Shown here one piece after another: positions 5,403-6,223 of a DNA stretch of 6,223 nucleotides (the stretch's first letter is position 1; every line of letters starts with the position of its first letter). Origin of the DNA: Hyphomicrobiales bacterium (GTDB lineage Bacteria; Pseudomonadota; Alphaproteobacteria; Rhizobiales; Xanthobacteraceae); NCBI GenBank assembly GCA_016201085.1, contig JACQDO010000363.1:1-6223 (forward strand), written 5' to 3'. Below the pieces are notes generated by a model. That model was not told where the DNA came from, did not search any database, and saw nothing but the letters and a program-made list of their open reading frames with translations. Both the position numbers and the translations under genes were made by a program.

Positions 5403-6223
5403 ATGTCCACTTTCGAACGCTATCTCACCGTTTGGGTTGCTCTTTGCATCGTGGCCGGGATCGTGCTCGGGCACTTCTTTCCTAGCGTTTTCCACATCAT
5501 CGGCGCGGCCGAGATCGCCAAGGTCAACATGCCGGTGGCGGTGCTGATCTGGCTGATGATCATTCCCATGCTGGTGAAGATCGATTTCGCGGCGCTGGCG
5601 CGGGTCAAGGAGCATTGGCGCGGCATCGGCGTCACGCTCTTTATCAACTGGGCGGTGAAGCCGTTCTCGATGGCGGCGCTCGGCTGGCTGTTCATCGGCT
5701 GGCTGTTCAAGCCCTATCTGCCGGCCGACCAGATCAACAGCTACATCGCCGGCCTCATTCTGCTGGCGGCGGCGCCGTGCACCGCCATGGTGTTCGTCTG
5801 GAGCAACCTCTCCGACGGCGAGCCGCATTTCACCTTGAGCCAGGTCGCGCTCAACGACCTGATCATGGTGTTCGCCTTCGCGCCGATCGTGGGGCTGCTG
5901 CTCGGCCTGTCGGCGATCACCCGTGCCGTGGGAGACGTTGCTGCTGTCGGTCATCCTGGCGCAGCCCTTGATCATCGCGATTCTGGCGGTGCCGATCCTG
6001 ATCCAGGTCTATTTCAATGCCGGGCTGGCTTATCTGTTGAACCGTGCCGCCGGCGAGGCGCATTGCGTGGCCGCCCCCTCGGCGCTGATCGGGGCGAGCA
6101 ATTTCTTCGAGCTGGCGGTTGCCGCCGCCATCAGCCTGTTCGGCTTCAACTCGGGCGCGGCATTAGCGACCGTGGTCGGCGTGCTGATCGCGGTGCCGGT
6201 CATGCTGTCGGTGGTGAAGATCG
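5403..6223 (+). pseudogene. arsB: ACR3-family arsenite efflux transporter, frameshifted and internally shortened, 3' end outside window
   Basis: An inner-membrane arsenite exporter of the ACR3 (Acr3/ArsB) family, damaged. From ATG 5403 the protein reads normally to LLLGLSAIT (residue 173), with hydrophobic segments at about 8-26, 42-60, 75-100, 113-133 and 152-172 and the conserved Cys126 in LAAAPCTAMVF. At 5919-5922 one extra C shifts the frame; from 5923 the next frame resumes the family sequence [10 protein letters not shown]. Directly after, the text jumps to [20 protein letters not shown], skipping the part that should hold the rest of TM6, a loop and TM7. ASNFFELAV with the transport Glu then follows. 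In the repaired frame Cys and Glu are 110 residues apart; in Corynebacterium Acr3 I recall positions 129 and 305, 176 apart, implying about 66 codons lost. The shifted frame happens to stay open to the window edge. Function is probably lost, unless both lesions are assembly errors. Confidence 0.82.

Noticed and set aside
5615..5971. Plus-strand open frame of 118 codons inside the ACR3 gene
   Set aside because: It is out of frame with both segments that match ACR3 and has no recognisable protein character.
4794..5975. Minus-strand open frame of 393 codons under arsC and the ACR3 gene
   Set aside because: The plus strand encodes recognisable ArsC and ACR3. The antisense translation is a low-complexity run of Arg, Gln, His and Ala without domains.

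Overview
This 6.2-kb window is GC-rich. Its protein content resembles an alphaproteobacterium of the order Hyphomicrobiales, near Bradyrhizobium, Rhodopseudomonas or Pseudolabrys. That placement is inferred from protein style, GC-rich codon use and the short GC-rich extragenic hairpins; it was not tested by a search. No tRNA, rRNA, CRISPR array, insertion sequence or integrase is visible.

Left edge (1-1145, minus strand): the N-terminal half of a class A penicillin-binding protein, containing the membrane anchor and the glycosyltransferase domain. The gene runs off the window. A 376-bp non-coding stretch (1146-1521) follows, with a weak promoter candidate for the PBP, a GC-rich hairpin, and a weak promoter/operator candidate for the next operon.

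Centre (1522-3908, plus strand): a compact accessory block. It has a toxin-first HigB/Gp49-like toxin and XRE antitoxin pair with overlapping reading frames. Next is the N-terminal fragment of a beta-class DNA methyltransferase: it keeps the DPPF catalytic motif and has lost the part that should carry the SAM-binding motif. After it comes an intact YcgN-type cysteine-cluster protein. Last is a second toxin-antitoxin pair, a ribbon-helix-helix antitoxin overlapping a PemK/MazF-like toxin, preceded by a perfect 20-bp palindrome placed like an autoregulatory operator. The antitoxin looks like a two-part protein, with a RelB/CopG-like DNA-binding half and a tail like that of other PemK partners.

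Right part: a secreted VanX-type D-Ala-D-Ala dipeptidase on the minus strand (3956-4711), then, divergently, an arsenic pair. An intact thioredoxin-type arsenate reductase (arsC, 4860-5399) is followed after 3 nt by an ACR3-family arsenite efflux gene. The ACR3 gene carries two lesions: a one-base insertion near 5922, and what looks like an internal loss of about 60-66 codons near 5950. It is probably a pseudogene unless the assembly is wrong. No arsR is visible.

Nothing here clearly amounts to a new multi-gene system. The most interesting items are the mosaic antitoxin with its 20-bp palindrome, the methyltransferase relic between two toxin-antitoxin modules, and the doubly damaged arsenite pump next to an intact arsenate reductase.
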